DNA of 64,000 bases from Persicobacter psychrovividus (GCF_036492425.1 NZ_AP025292.1:2418001-2482000); one strand, 5' to 3'; shown: positions 1-9,211, numbered from the stretch's first letter. The notes: generated by a model from the letters alone, not told the origin. Translations and numbers: made by a program.

Positions 1-824
1 AGAGGAATATTTTTGTCTGCCAATGGCTTGATCGTCTTTGGGTGAATGACCGATGCCCCGTAAAAAGTCATCTCCGCAGCTTCCTGATAGGAGATTTCTT
101 CAAACTTAATAGTATCCGACACCCGCTTTGGGTCCGCATTCAGAATGCCTGGCACATCTTTCCAAATCGTTACCGATTCCGCATCAAGAATATTTCCGAA
201 AATCGCCGCAGAAAAATCTGACCCCTCACGGGCAAGTGTCGTGGTTGCGCCCATGCCACTTGAACCAATGAAACCCTGAGTCATCACCACCCCCGCAGCA
301 AGCAACTGCGGAACGTCTGCCAACACCCGCTGCTCGGTCATGCCCCAGGAAATTCGCGCTTCCTGAAACCGGTCATCAGTCTTGATCACTTTTCGGGCGT
401 CCATCCAGCACGATTTAATCCCTGAAGCCTTCAGGTACTGATTCAGTATCGCTGAACTGAGCAACTCCCCATAACTGACAACGGCATCATACATTTGATG
501 CTTATCGCTCCAGTCTTCGGTGAGCAATTGCTCCGCCTGCTCCAATAAGTTTCGAACAATTCCATAGGCCTGATGTGCTTTATCAGCAAACAAATCGCCC
601 AGCATCTGCTCATGAAACTCGGTACAGACAGCCCATTCAGTCGCCCAGTCGGCTGATTTATCCCAAGCAGCAGCCACCACCCGCTCGAGTGCATTGGTCA
701 TTTTCCCCATTGCCGACACCACCACCAACAAGTCGCCTTGCTGATGATCAGCAATAATTGCGGTCATATTTTTTACCGCATGAGCATCTTTAATAGAGGC
801 CCCTCCAAACTTAAAAACCTTCAT
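1..824 (-). CDS. lysC: Aspartate kinase, catalytic part (3' end beyond window)
   Basis: This enzyme phosphorylates L-aspartate with ATP, the first step toward lysine, threonine and methionine. About 274 N-terminal residues are visible. The protein opens with MKVFKFGGASIKD, the KFGG nucleotide-binding motif of the amino-acid kinase fold. Later come TTTLAREGSDFSA, matching the family TTLGRGGSD loop, WKDVPGILNADPK, and EAAEMTFYGASVIHPKTI near the cut. The ATG at 822-824 directly precedes the KFGG motif, so the start is secure. The C-terminal ACT regulatory domains, if present, lie outside the window, so feedback control and any fusion to homoserine dehydrogenase cannot be judged. It is divergent from fbp across about 380 bp. 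Confidence 0.93.
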   Translation of the reverse strand, partial: MKVFKFGGASIKDAHAVKNMTAIIADHQQGDLLVVVSAMGKMTNALERVVAAAWDKSADWATEWAVCTEFHEQMLGDLFADKAHQAYGIVRNLLEQAEQLLTEDWSDKHQMYDAVVSYGELLSSAILNQYLKASGIKSCWMDARKVIKTDDRFQEARISWGMTEQRVLADVPQLLAAGVVMTQGFIGSSGMGATTTLAREGSDFSAAIFGNILDAESVTIWKDVPGILNADPKRVSDTIKFEEISYQEAAEMTFYGASVIHPKTIKPLADKNIP

Positions 825-1206
825 GATAATCTATTAAGCGGCACAGACTTATGTGCGCTTAAAAATAATAGTTTAACTTGTTAAATAAGTACCTTTTTTG
901 AGAAATTCCGTTAAATTTATATAATCATAATTTTTCAAGATATTAGAACGTGTTCAAAACCTGACATTCACAATGAAAATCTGGAATACTGCCAAATGAT
1001 GGAACAACTTTTAGAATAGTAATGCTATTGCTGAAAGGAGTTCAAAGTCATTTTCAGTCCTCTGAATTTGCAGCCGGATGCCAATTTTTAACACACGCTT
1101 ATCTTTAGTGCCATTTTTTTAGCTTAAATCAAACACTTGAAACGAAAAACTATCTTTATCTATGTGTAAGGAGTGAAACATTCATTAACCCCCAAACAAC
1201 CAACGC
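825..1206. other. Divergent intergenic region, aspartate kinase / fbp
   Basis: This 382 bp AT-rich stretch separates two divergent genes and must hold both promoters. I see no convincing open frame, tRNA or strong hairpin. TATCTTTA near 1151 resembles a Bacteroidota -7 box for fbp, but no TTG lies at the right distance upstream, so no promoter is called. Confidence 0.5.
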
Positions 1207-2211
1207 ATGTCATTTAAAAAATTTGACTTTGAGGTAGGATTGCCTCTCGACCGTTTCATCAAGAAAAAACAAGACGATTTCCCCTATGCCACTGGGGAGC
1301 TCTCGCAACTCCTCCGCGACATTGCCCTTGCGGGCAAGCTCGTTAACCTGGCCATCAGCAAATCTGGCCTTTTGGGCATTGAGGGCGCAATGGGCAAAAA
1401 CAATGTGCAGGGAGAAGCCCAGCAACACCTTGATGTGATTGCCAACGACCGGTTCATCAATGCACTGAAGAACGGTGGCGAAGTGGCGGGTATTATTTCT
1501 GAAGAAGAAGACAATATCATTAAGGTAAACTGCGATGGCAAGTACATTGTGGCTATTGATCCTCTTGATGGCTCTTCCAATATTGATGTTAATGTCTCAA
1601 TTGGCACCATTTTCTCCATTTATCGCCGCAAGTCGGAAATTGGAGGAAAGGTTACGAAAGAAGATGTGCTGCAGAGCGGGAATCAACAAGTAGCCGCAGG
1701 ATATCTGCTTTACGGATCCTCCTCTATGCTGGTATTTACAACAGGTGCGGGAGTGTATGGCTTCACTTATGAACCATCGATTGGCGAATTCTTCCTTTCC
1801 CACAACAACATTCAAATCCCTGAAAAGGAAACTTATTACTCTGTGAATGAGGGCTCGTATTTCAATTTCGATGACAGCATTCGCCAATATATCGATCAGT
1901 GCAAAAAATCGGGAATTTCTGCACGGTACATCGGCTCGTTGGTGGCGGATTTCCACCGTAATTTACTCAAAGGCGGAATTTACTTCTACCCAAGAACGAA
2001 GAGCTACCCTGAAGGAAAATTAAGACTCTGCTATGAGTGCAACGCACTGGCATTTTTGGTGGAACAGGCCGGGGGCATGGCCTCCAATGGGCAACAGCGA
2101 ATTTTGGATATCAAACCTGAGAGCATGCATCAGCGATGCCCTATGTATATCGGAAATAAAAGCATGGTAGAAGAGGTCATTAGCCTGATAAATGAAGTCG
2201 CTACCCCTTAA
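1207..2211 (+). CDS. fbp: Fructose-1,6-bisphosphatase, class I
   Basis: The enzyme hydrolyses fructose-1,6-bisphosphate to fructose-6-phosphate in gluconeogenesis, in the cytoplasm. At 334 residues it has the normal class I length. Visible motifs are IISEEEDN (acidic metal loop), [14 protein letters not shown] (the DPLDGSSN metal and phosphate signature), [17 protein letters not shown] and the C-terminal [20 protein letters not shown], which is the class I substrate-site signature. It appears to be a single-gene unit, closed by a clear hairpin terminator about 20 bp after the stop. The ATG at 1207 is the first reasonable start and gives the usual N-terminus. Confidence 0.96.
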   Translation: MSFKKFDFEVGLPLDRFIKKKQDDFPYATGELSQLLRDIALAGKLVNLAISKSGLLGIEGAMGKNNVQGEAQQHLDVIANDRFINALKNGGEVAGIISEEEDNIIKVNCDGKYIVAIDPLDGSSNIDVNVSIGTIFSIYRRKSEIGGKVTKEDVLQSGNQQVAAGYLLYGSSSMLVFTTGAGVYGFTYEPSIGEFFLSHNNIQIPEKETYYSVNEGSYFNFDDSIRQYIDQCKKSGISARYIGSLVADFHRNLLKGGIYFYPRTKSYPEGKLRLCYECNALAFLVEQAGGMASNGQQRILDIKPESMHQRCPMYIGNKSMVEEVISLINEVATP

Positions 2212-2230
2212 AAACATTTAAATTGTATCA

Positions 2231-2260
2231 AAAAAACACCGTTTCCTACGGTGTTTTTTT
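2231..2260 (+). terminator. Rho-independent terminator of fbp
   Basis: ACACCGT (2236-2242) pairs with ACGGTGT (2248-2254) around a TTCCT loop. The stem is flanked by an A run and an eight-base T run. Confidence 0.9.
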
Positions 2261-2338
2261 TCGCTTTTCCCATTTTTTGCAACAAGGTAAAACTTCTTTT
2301 TTCCTACCTTTCCTTTGCAAAACCAAGAACGAATTAAA

Positions 2339-3316
2339 ATGGGACATCATCACGGGCATCACCATCACAGCAGTCAACTGAATGGCAGAAACCTCTTCCT
2401 GACCATCCTGCTTAATATTGGAATTACCGCTGTACAAATTGTTGTGGCAATATTTACCGGCAGCCTGGCGCTACTCACCGATGCCGCACACAATTTTAGC
2501 GACGCACTGTCGATCGTTATCAGCTGGGGAGCCAATCGCATGAGTCAGAAGCAGCCTGATGGTCATGCCACCTATGGTTATTACCGTGCGGAAATTTTAT
2601 CAGCCCTGATTAACGGTTTAGCCTTACTGATTATTGCTGGGGTGCTGCTTTATGAAAGTCTACTGCGGCTCATCTCGGGCGCGACTGGAAGCCTCAACAA
2701 CCCTCTTTGGATACTTGCCGCTGCCGCTTTCAGTGTAGTTGCCAATGGCATCAGTGTTTTACTACTCCATCACGACGCCAAAGACAGCCTCAACATCCGG
2801 TCGGCTTACCTCCACCTGCTCACCGACCTGATGACCTCCATTGCCGTGATTATCGGTGCGGCTGCCATGTGGTTTTTTGAAATTTACTGGCTTGATGCCG
2901 CCATTGCCACGGGCATTTCCGCCTACCTCGTATATTCAAGTTATCCCCTACTGAAAAATTGCTACCAGATTATTATGCAGATCAGCCCAATAGAGGTTTC
3001 TCCTGCCGATATGATTACGGTTGCACGGCAAACCAAGGGAGTCGTTTCGTTGCATGATGTCCACCTTTGGCAAATGAACGAGCACCAGAATATGATGGAG
3101 GCGCATGTTGTTCTGGATGATAATTACGACCTAAAGACCACCAATATCATCATTGATAAACTCAAAAAGTCCCTCGACAAAAAGTTCGACCTGGCGCACA
3201 TCACTTTGCAGCCTGAAGTTCTTCAATGTCCGGCGAGTGTATTTTCAAGGGAGTACTATGAAGAAGGCGCCATCCGTGAGCCACAAAAATGCGATCACAA
3301 ACATCATCATCATTAA
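2339..3316 (+). CDS. Cation diffusion facilitator (CDF) metal exporter
   Basis: This is a CzcD/ZitB-like proton-coupled exporter of Zn(II) or related divalent metals, in the inner membrane. From the ATG at 2339 it has 325 residues; an in-frame TTG at 2315 would add eight poorly conserved residues and is less likely. It shows about six membrane segments, the TDAAHNFSD metal site in helix 2 and HLLTD in helix 5, then a cytoplasmic domain containing HDVHLWQMNEHQ. Both ends are histidine-rich: GHHHGHHHHSS at the N-terminus and DHKHHHH as the last residues. Such tails are known in CDF proteins as metal-buffering or sensing segments. The exact metal cannot be read from sequence. Confidence 0.93.
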   Translation: MGHHHGHHHHSSQLNGRNLFLTILLNIGITAVQIVVAIFTGSLALLTDAAHNFSDALSIVISWGANRMSQKQPDGHATYGYYRAEILSALINGLALLIIAGVLLYESLLRLISGATGSLNNPLWILAAAAFSVVANGISVLLLHHDAKDSLNIRSAYLHLLTDLMTSIAVIIGAAAMWFFEIYWLDAAIATGISAYLVYSSYPLLKNCYQIIMQISPIEVSPADMITVARQTKGVVSLHDVHLWQMNEHQNMMEAHVVLDDNYDLKTTNIIIDKLKKSLDKKFDLAHITLQPEVLQCPASVFSREYYEEGAIREPQKCDHKHHHH

Positions 3317-3496
3317 GGATAAAAGCATAAATTACCGCCCATTTCACCATGGATAGGCGGTATTGCTTGAGCCTATACTCATAGTAACCCACAAATGATG
3401 CTCCCTTCCATTCTTTCAAGACCTGGCTCAAGCTGACGCCTTTGAACGAATTGGGCGGGTCAAAAACAACCTTTTCAGACAATCAGAATAAGGCGA

Positions 3497-4438
3497 TCAA
3501 TGTGCCTCATTGGCTGCGGGCAAGCCTCGGGTGAAAGCAATACACTGGTCGAGCCAGCCCGAGAGCCCTTCCTGTCCGACCGCCAGACCAAACCCATGCG
3601 CACCCTGCGGATACAGAAACATTGCAGCATGCACTCCCTTTTGCTGACAAGCCTCAAAATACACCATGCTGTTCTTGTAATTCACCGCTTGGTCATCTAC
3701 ACCATGAATTAAAATCGCCGGTGGAGTATCCTCCTTCACCTGTAATTCATTGCTGAAATGGTGCACCAAATCGTTATTGTTCCACTCTTGCCCGAGCAAA
3801 TTTTTCCGTGAGCCCATATGGGTCAGGGCGTCGGAAAATGAAATAACAGGATAAACCAGCCAGCTGAAATCAGGTCGGGAAGAAAACCTGTCCACTGGGT
3901 CTTTTGCCTGTGGATTTTCAGCAGAAAAATGCGTACTGAGCGTAGAGGCGAGATGCCCTCCCGCAGAGAAGCCCATCACCCCAATTCGGTCGGGTTTCAA
4001 TCCCCATTCTTTCGCTTGTGAGCGCACTATTCGTACTGCCCGTTCTGCATCAAGCAGAGGGGATTCCCATCTTACCTTACTACTTTCGGCCGCAGGCAAT
4101 CGGTATTTTAAGACGATGGCGGTAATGCCTTTCGAAACCAGATAACTGGCAATATCAGTCCCTTCAAGGTCATAAGCCAGCATATGATAGGCACCTCCGG
4201 GGCAAATGATCACGGCCTCGCCTGTGGCATATTTTCTCGATGGAAAGAATACGGCAATTTCCGGGGACTCCACCTTCCACAGTTTCATCATACCATCTTT
4301 TTTCTCCACAATTTCCTCCCGAGGAGCACGGAGTGCATTGGGCACCTGGCCCTGATACAGGGGCAATTTCAATTCCTGGGCTTCGGCAAACGAAAAGCCG
4401 GCGACGATAATCAGCAAGACAAAAAATAATTTCTTCAC
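3497..4438 (-). CDS. Secreted alpha/beta-hydrolase esterase
   Basis: The 313-residue protein begins with a signal peptide (MKKLFFVLLIIVAGFSFAEA) and is probably periplasmic or exported. It has a BD-FAE/carboxylesterase-like fold. CPGGAYHM (79-86) supplies the oxyanion-hole HGG-like motif, GFSAGG at 156-161 holds nucleophile Ser158, and the late GVDDQAVN and GAHGFGL stretches supply the catalytic Asp and His. Relatives are often acetylxylan or other sugar-ester esterases, but there is no carbohydrate locus here, so the substrate is unknown. Its stop lies 180 bp from the convergent CDF gene. Confidence 0.85.
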   Translation of the reverse strand: MKKLFFVLLIIVAGFSFAEAQELKLPLYQGQVPNALRAPREEIVEKKDGMMKLWKVESPEIAVFFPSRKYATGEAVIICPGGAYHMLAYDLEGTDIASYLVSKGITAIVLKYRLPAAESSKVRWESPLLDAERAVRIVRSQAKEWGLKPDRIGVMGFSAGGHLASTLSTHFSAENPQAKDPVDRFSSRPDFSWLVYPVISFSDALTHMGSRKNLLGQEWNNNDLVHHFSNELQVKEDTPPAILIHGVDDQAVNYKNSMVYFEACQQKGVHAAMFLYPQGAHGFGLAVGQEGLSGWLDQCIAFTRGLPAANEAH

Positions 4439-4534
4439 AATGATAATGAATAGATTGAAAAATAATGCGCTGATAATTTAACCGAAAAGCGGCTGAAAAT
4501 TATTCTCATTAATAAATGGAGAGAAAAAAACATC

Positions 4535-4562
4535 AAAAAAGCCTTCCCCGAAAGAGGAAGGC
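4535..4562 (-). terminator. Terminator downstream of xerD
   Basis: GCCTTCC (4541-4547) pairs with GGAAGGC (4556-4562). Read on the minus strand the stem is followed by a T6 run, and it lies about 35 bp past the xerD stop. Confidence 0.85.
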
Positions 4563-4596
4563 CCTGAAAATTTTATGATCTGCAGTTATCTCACCA

Positions 4597-5496
4597 CTAA
4601 CTACGAGGGTGATATTCTGTAATAATTTGCTTCAGATAGGTCTGATCAAGGTGTGTATAAATCTCCGTAGTAGTTACAGACTCATGACCAAGCATCTCCT
4701 GAACGGCAATCAGGTCAGCCCCACCTTCAATCAGGTGTGTGGCAAAACTATGGCGGAAAGTATGGGGCCCGACAGCCTTCTTCATGCCAATTGCCTGCGC
4801 AAGGCGCTTAATAATCGTGAAGATCATCACCCGGGTCAGCTTTGCCCCCCGACGGTTAAGAAACACATAATCTTCATTGTTTGGCTTTACATTTACCGCA
4901 GGACGAATTTCTTCCAAATAAAAATCGATATTCTTCAGTGCAGGTTTTCCGATGGGCACCAAGCGGTCTTTGTTACCCTTACCGTGAATCCGCAAAAAAC
5001 CAATATCGCGATGAATATCATTTACCTTGAGGTTAATCAGTTCACTCACACGCAGGCCTGAACTGTAAAGGGTTTCCAGGATGGCAAGATTTCGGGGTCC
5101 CTCTGGAGTACTTAGGTCGATGGCGTCCATCAACTGATTGATTTCATCGATATTCAAAACCTCTGGAGGGTTCCGCTTCAGCTTGATACTGTCGATTCTT
5201 GAACAAGGGTCAATCTCAATTTCATTTTCAAAACGCAAGAAGCGATAAAAAGCTTTCACCCCCGATAGCATTCTCGCCTGGGTGTAAGTTGACATCCCCA
5301 ACTCGCCAAGATACTCCAAAAAATCATGCAATTGCACCTCTGACACTTCCGTAGGGCCAATATTCCAGTTCCGCAAGCGCCCGAATTCCTCCAATTTATA
5401 GAGGTCCCGCAGGTAGGCTTCGGTGGTATTGTCTGCCATCCGTCGATCCAGACGGAGGTAATTTTTAAATGAGTCGATATAATACTGCCAGTTCAT
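4597..5496 (-). CDS. xerD: Site-specific tyrosine recombinase XerD
   Basis: It resolves chromosome dimers at dif together with XerC and acts in the cytoplasm on the terminus region. The ATG at 5496 gives 299 residues, the standard length; the upstream in-frame TTG at 5511 adds only five residues. An N-terminal SAM-like core-binding domain occupies about 1-90. All catalytic residues are present: Arg149 in GLRVSEL, Lys173 in HGKGNKDR, His245 and Arg248 in HTFRHSF, His271 in LGHES and Tyr280 in EIYTHLD. No integrative element or att-like repeat surrounds it, so a housekeeping role is more likely than a phage integrase. TATTTTTG lies just upstream of the ATG but without a matching -33 TTG. Confidence 0.9.
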   Translation of the reverse strand: MNWQYYIDSFKNYLRLDRRMADNTTEAYLRDLYKLEEFGRLRNWNIGPTEVSEVQLHDFLEYLGELGMSTYTQARMLSGVKAFYRFLRFENEIEIDPCSRIDSIKLKRNPPEVLNIDEINQLMDAIDLSTPEGPRNLAILETLYSSGLRVSELINLKVNDIHRDIGFLRIHGKGNKDRLVPIGKPALKNIDFYLEEIRPAVNVKPNNEDYVFLNRRGAKLTRVMIFTIIKRLAQAIGMKKAVGPHTFRHSFATHLIEGGADLIAVQEMLGHESVTTTEIYTHLDQTYLKQIITEYHPRS

Positions 5497-5535
5497 GCTA
5501 CAAAAATACAAAATCCATTAGTAAATTGATGCCCT

Positions 5536-5566
5536 TTGGGCATTTTAAGGTGCTTGATTATCTTTA
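5536..5566 (+). promoter_or_regulatory. Candidate Bacteroidota promoter of aroQ
   Basis: TTG at 5536-5538 and TATCTTTA at 5559-5566 are separated by 20 bp, close to the TTG-N(17-23)-TAnnTTTG pattern. It lies about 25 bp before the aroQ ATG, implying a very short leader. Confidence 0.5.
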
Positions 5567-5590
5567 CATGTGAAAAAACACAGACAACCC

Positions 5591-6007
5591 ATGAACATCC
5601 TCATACTTAACGGCCCGAACCTGAACCTTTTGGGCGTCCGAGAAAAAACCATTTATGGTGATCAGAGCTTCGAAGACTATTTTAAAGAATTAAAATCAAA
5701 ATTTGAAGAAATTGAGCTGGAATACTTTCAATCTAACCACGAAGGGGCTATCATTGACAAAATTCACGAAGTTGGCTTCTCTTTTGATGGTATCATCCTG
5801 AATGCCGGCGCCTACACCCATACTTCCGTCGCCATCGCTGATGCCATTAGTGCGGTCAACACCCCAGTGATTGAGGTACACCTATCGAATGTGCACAAGC
5901 GAGAGCCTTTCCGCCACAAAAGCTATCTTTCCCCTGTTTGCAAAGGGGTCATTGCAGGATTTGGAATGGACAGTTACCGTTTGGCACTGGCACACTTCAT
6001 CAAGTAA
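5591..6007 (+). CDS. aroQ: 3-dehydroquinate dehydratase, type II
   Basis: This shikimate-pathway enzyme converts 3-dehydroquinate to 3-dehydroshikimate. The ATG at 5591 gives 138 residues, usual for the dodecameric type II family; an upstream GTG at 5570 is less likely because MNILILNGPNLN is the normal family N-terminus. Visible motifs are LNGPNLNLLGVRE with the following IYG, which holds the catalytic tyrosine, FQSNHEGAIID, LNAGAYTHTSVA with the active-site Asn and His region, and EVHLSNVHKREPFR near the C-terminus. The next gene starts 21 bp downstream on the same strand and may be co-transcribed. Confidence 0.95.
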   Translation: MNILILNGPNLNLLGVREKTIYGDQSFEDYFKELKSKFEEIELEYFQSNHEGAIIDKIHEVGFSFDGIILNAGAYTHTSVAIADAISAVNTPVIEVHLSNVHKREPFRHKSYLSPVCKGVIAGFGMDSYRLALAHFIK

Positions 6008-6028
6008 AAAAAATTATTCCGTTCTAAT

Positions 6029-7078
6029 ATGTACACTTTTTCACCAGGTCCTTCAGCGGTGCACGCGCAGCTGCCCCAATACTTTCAGGAGGCTTTCGAT
6101 ACTGGTATTTTAAGCATGAACCACCGCAGCCCGGAGTTTATTGCCATGAATAAAGAGCTTCAGGAGGTGATTCGTTGTAAGCTTGAAATCCCTGCGGATT
6201 ATGTGGTGATGTTCTCCTCCTCGGCAACGGAATGCTGGGAAAATATTGCGCAGAGTATTCAGCCCCAACGGAGCCTGCACTTTTACAATGGTGCTTTTGG
6301 TGAAAAATGGGCCAGCTACCATGAGCAGATTTGTGGGGAAGAGCGCACGCTAAAAGCGCCTTATGAGGTAGAAGAGATGCCCGATTTTGAGGCTTATAAA
6401 AGTGAAAAACCCGATTTGGTTTGCCTGACACACAATGAAACCAGCAATGCAACACAACTGCCGGAAAACAGCCTGCATTTGGTTCGTCGCCATTACCCTG
6501 AAGCACTGATCGCCCTGGATGCCACAAGCTCCATGGCTGGTTTGCGCCTGCCATTTAATCAGGCAGATATCTGGTATGCTTCTGTACAAAAATGCTTTGG
6601 TTTGCCGGCAGGGATGAGCGTGATTATTCTTTCTCCCAAAGCGCAGGAGCGTGCGCTGGCCACTGCTAACAGTCACTATAATGCCCTGGGGAGCATGATT
6701 AAACAAGCGGAAAAATTTCAGACAACCCACACGCCGAATGTCAGTAACATTTATCTGTTGTTGCGTACGCTGCAGGACAGTGAGCATATTGCCGTTACTG
6801 ATGACCGACTGCATGCGCAATGGTTACAATGGAAAAATTTCCTGAGTGAAAATGGTTATGAGTTGCTGGTCAAAAATGAACTGATACAATCTAAAACAGT
6901 GCTTGCCATTAAAGGGCAGCCGGAAGAAATTCGCGAGATCAAAGCCAAAGCCAAAGCCGCAGGTATTTTGCTGGGCAATGGCTATGGCGCCTGGAAAGAC
7001 AGCAGCTTTCGCATCGCCAATTTCCCTGCCATTCCTCTCACAGGAATCCAGGCTTTACAGCAGTTTTTGTCGAAATAA
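6029..7078 (+). CDS. Class V PLP aminotransferase, SerC-like
   Basis: A 349-residue fold-type I aminotransferase. It opens with MYTFSPGPSAVH, the phosphoserine/alanine-glyoxylate aminotransferase N-terminus. SSSATECWE (63-71) is the phosphate-cup loop, Asp164 in ALDATSS would contact the pyridine nitrogen, and Lys188 in SVQKCFGLPAG is the predicted Schiff-base lysine. The Bacteroidota version of phosphoserine aminotransferase looks like this, which would place it in serine synthesis, but serA is not next to it. An alanine-glyoxylate role cannot be excluded. It follows aroQ by 21 bp and precedes marC by 28 bp, so 5591-8170 could be one transcript. Confidence 0.82.
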   Translation: MYTFSPGPSAVHAQLPQYFQEAFDTGILSMNHRSPEFIAMNKELQEVIRCKLEIPADYVVMFSSSATECWENIAQSIQPQRSLHFYNGAFGEKWASYHEQICGEERTLKAPYEVEEMPDFEAYKSEKPDLVCLTHNETSNATQLPENSLHLVRRHYPEALIALDATSSMAGLRLPFNQADIWYASVQKCFGLPAGMSVIILSPKAQERALATANSHYNALGSMIKQAEKFQTTHTPNVSNIYLLLRTLQDSEHIAVTDDRLHAQWLQWKNFLSENGYELLVKNELIQSKTVLAIKGQPEEIREIKAKAKAAGILLGNGYGAWKDSSFRIANFPAIPLTGIQALQQFLSK

Positions 7079-7106
7079 ATTAAACCACCTACACCACAAT
7101 TTATCC

Positions 7107-7700
7107 ATGTCTTTTAACTTTGCACTGGAGCACTTTTCTCTCAAAGAGATCATCTCCGTTAGTTTGATTCTTTTCTCGATTATCGATATTGTCGGTTCTA
7201 TTCCGATTGTTATTGACCTTAGACAAAAAATCGGTCATGTGCAATCAGGGAAAGCAACCCTCGTGGCTGGGGGGATTATGATTCTGTTCTTGTTTTTGGG
7301 AGAGAACTTACTGGGGCTCTTCGGGGTAGATGTCGCCTCTTTTGCCGTTGCGGGGGCCATTATTTTGTTTCTTATGGGGCTTGAGATGATTATGGGTATA
7401 GAGCTTTTCAAAACGGAACCTTCGGACACCGGAGCTTCTGCCATAGTACCGATCGCTTTTCCTCTTTTGGCAGGTGCCGGAACCATGACCACCATTATTT
7501 CACTGAAAACCACCTACCTGACGGAAAACATCCTGACAGGGATCCTGGTCAACTTACTTGTGGTGTATGTCGTTCTGAAATCCTGTGGATGGCTACAAAA
7601 AAAGATAGGCACTGGAGGGCTGACGATTTTGCGGAAAGTGTTTGGAATTATTCTACTTGCCATCGCCATTAAACTATTCAAATCCAACTTAATGTTATGA
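7107..7700 (+). CDS. MarC family integral membrane protein
   Basis: The protein has 197 residues from the ATG at 7107. About six hydrophobic segments cover nearly the whole chain, including ISVSLILFSIIDIVGSIPIV near the N-terminus and AIVPIAFPLLAGAGTMTT in the middle, which are typical of MarC/UPF0056 proteins. The molecular function of this family is unresolved; the old link to multiple antibiotic resistance has not held up generally. The same frame is open upstream within the aminotransferase gene, but MSFNFALEHFSLKE matches the family start. Its TGA overlaps the rnhA ATG in ATGA, indicating translational coupling. Confidence 0.88.
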   Translation: MSFNFALEHFSLKEIISVSLILFSIIDIVGSIPIVIDLRQKIGHVQSGKATLVAGGIMILFLFLGENLLGLFGVDVASFAVAGAIILFLMGLEMIMGIELFKTEPSDTGASAIVPIAFPLLAGAGTMTTIISLKTTYLTENILTGILVNLLVVYVVLKSCGWLQKKIGTGGLTILRKVFGIILLAIAIKLFKSNLML

Positions 7701-8170
7701 GTCAAATAACAGTTTACACTGATGGATCATCGAGAGGAAACCCGGGCCCTGGAGGCTATGGTGTCGTCTTAATGTTTGGTCAGCACAGAAAAGAACTCAG
7801 CCAAGGCTATCGAAAAACCACCAATAACCGAATGGAGCTTTTGGCGGTAATTGTTGCTTTGGAGTCTATAAAAAGACCTGAACTACCTGTTGTTATTCAC
7901 TCCGACTCTCAGTATGTGATTAATTCCATAGAAAAAGGATGGCTCTGGGGATGGGTAAAAAAAGGCTTTAAGGGCAAGAAAAATGCCGACCTTTGGCAAC
8001 GCTTCATTCCCGCGTACAAGCGGGTAAATGACGTTAAACTGAAGTGGGTGAAAGGGCACGCAGGTATTCCTGAGAACGAACGTGCAGATGAATTGGCAAC
8101 CCTTGCGGCAGACCATCCACCACACCTAATCGACGCTGGCTTTGAGCAAGAAGCCAACACCTTATTATAA
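7697..8170 (+). CDS. rnhA: Ribonuclease HI
   Basis: RNase HI cuts the RNA strand of RNA:DNA hybrids during replication and R-loop removal. The 157 residues match the E. coli-type length. The four-carboxylate site is complete: Asp9 in VYTDGSS, Glu47 in NNRMELLA, Asp70 in HSDSQYV and Asp131 in RADELA, with the flexible-loop His at 121 (KGHAG). A basic handle region (GWVKKGFKGKKN) follows helix B. The start overlaps the marC stop in ATGA. A strong hairpin terminator follows 17 bp after the stop. Confidence 0.96.
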   Translation: MSQITVYTDGSSRGNPGPGGYGVVLMFGQHRKELSQGYRKTTNNRMELLAVIVALESIKRPELPVVIHSDSQYVINSIEKGWLWGWVKKGFKGKKNADLWQRFIPAYKRVNDVKLKWVKGHAGIPENERADELATLAADHPPHLIDAGFEQEANTLL

Positions 8171-8185
8171 ATTATTGTATAAAAT

Positions 8186-8221
8186 TGCCTTAGTGAACCG
8201 ATTCACTAAGGTATTTTTTTT
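8186..8221 (+). terminator. Terminator of the aroQ-rnhA unit
   Basis: CCTTAGTGAA (8188-8197) and TTCACTAAGG (8202-8211) form a perfect 10 bp stem with a CCGA loop, followed by an eight-base T run. Confidence 0.93.
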
Positions 8222-8244
8222 GAGGATCACATCTTTCATATTCA

Positions 8245-8952
8245 ATGGCTTTTCATTTTAAACAATTCTCTGTTGCCCAGGACCAATGTGGCATGAAGGT
8301 AACCACCGACGCATGCATTTTAGGTGCCTTTGCACACCACCAAAACCCTGTAAAAATTCTTGACATTGGCGCAGGCACAGGGCTACTGAGCCTGATGCTC
8401 GCCCAGCGCTACCCCGAGGCGGAAGTTCATGCTATTGAGGTAGACCTCAAGGCTTTTCAGCAGGCAAAGGAGAATTTCAGCAACTCCCCTTTCAGCGATC
8501 GGCTCCATATACACCATGGTACCATTCAGGATTTCGCCATCAACGCCCCACATACCTTCGACCTGATTGCGGTAAATCCGCCATTTTTCCCTGACCACCT
8601 CAAAAGTACCGACGAAGCCCGCCGCAAAGCTTTTCATAATGATCTGTTGCCCTTCAACGAACTTGCAGCATCCATTCGCTTATTACTGGCTCCTCAGGGG
8701 CTGTGTCATATTTTACTTCCCAAAACCCAATGCGACTGGATTGAGCTCGATATGATCGTGGAGCAACTCTTCATTCAGGAAACATTGGTCATCTACCCCA
8801 AGGAAGGGGCGCACAACCCCAGACAGATCAACGTTTTTGGGAAAAATGCAGGCTTCCACTATCGTCGCCATTCGTTAACCATCAAACAACCCAACGATCA
8901 GTACACCTCAGAAATGGTAAACTTAATGCAGCCATTCTATAAAAATATTTAA
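8245..8952 (+). CDS. trmN6: tRNA1(Val) A37 N6-methyltransferase
   Basis: This SAM-dependent enzyme methylates N6 of adenosine 37 in tRNA1(Val), as in the YfiC/TrmN6 family. The protein has 235 residues. LDIGAGTGLLSL (39-50) is SAM motif I, AIEVDLKA (63-70) holds the acidic SAM ribose ligand, and NPPF at 111-114 is the catalytic motif of N6-adenine methyltransferases. The N-terminal FKQFSVAQDQCGMKVTTD region is characteristic of TrmN6, where the KV.TD stretch precedes the Rossmann fold. It stands alone after the rnhA terminator. Confidence 0.9.
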   Translation: MAFHFKQFSVAQDQCGMKVTTDACILGAFAHHQNPVKILDIGAGTGLLSLMLAQRYPEAEVHAIEVDLKAFQQAKENFSNSPFSDRLHIHHGTIQDFAINAPHTFDLIAVNPPFFPDHLKSTDEARRKAFHNDLLPFNELAASIRLLLAPQGLCHILLPKTQCDWIELDMIVEQLFIQETLVIYPKEGAHNPRQINVFGKNAGFHYRRHSLTIKQPNDQYTSEMVNLMQPFYKNI

Positions 8953-9211
8953 ACACCGATCATAAAAAAAAGTAGAAACCGAAAACCGAAAACGAATATT
9001 AGTTTCCTTCTTGCTTATATTAAATCACTTTTTTTTGTATATTTAAGCGTAAAATTCAAGACAATATCTCAATTAAACATCGCGCAGGTGGAAACGTACC
9101 AATATCAGTTTCTTATTTTTGGCTGACTTCACAAAGCTCACAAAAAGGAAACCGAGCATTTAGAAAACGCTCCTTCGCCCAAAGCACCCGATGTACAAAC
9201 CATAGATTTCA

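Noticed and set aside
3201-3482. Minus-strand open frame of 93 codons between the esterase and CDF genes
   Set aside because: It starts only from TTG right after a stop, and overlaps the 3' end of the well-supported CDF gene by 116 bp. No family is recognised, although its composition is protein-like.
4597-5496. XerD-like gene as integrase of a genomic island
   Set aside because: Standard length, full housekeeping XerD similarity, housekeeping neighbours, and no tRNA or att-like repeats nearby.
6903-7106. Upstream extension of marC into the aminotransferase gene
   Set aside because: The frame is open but encodes a basic, non-membrane stretch antagonistic to the MarC family N-terminus; the ATG at 7107 fits.
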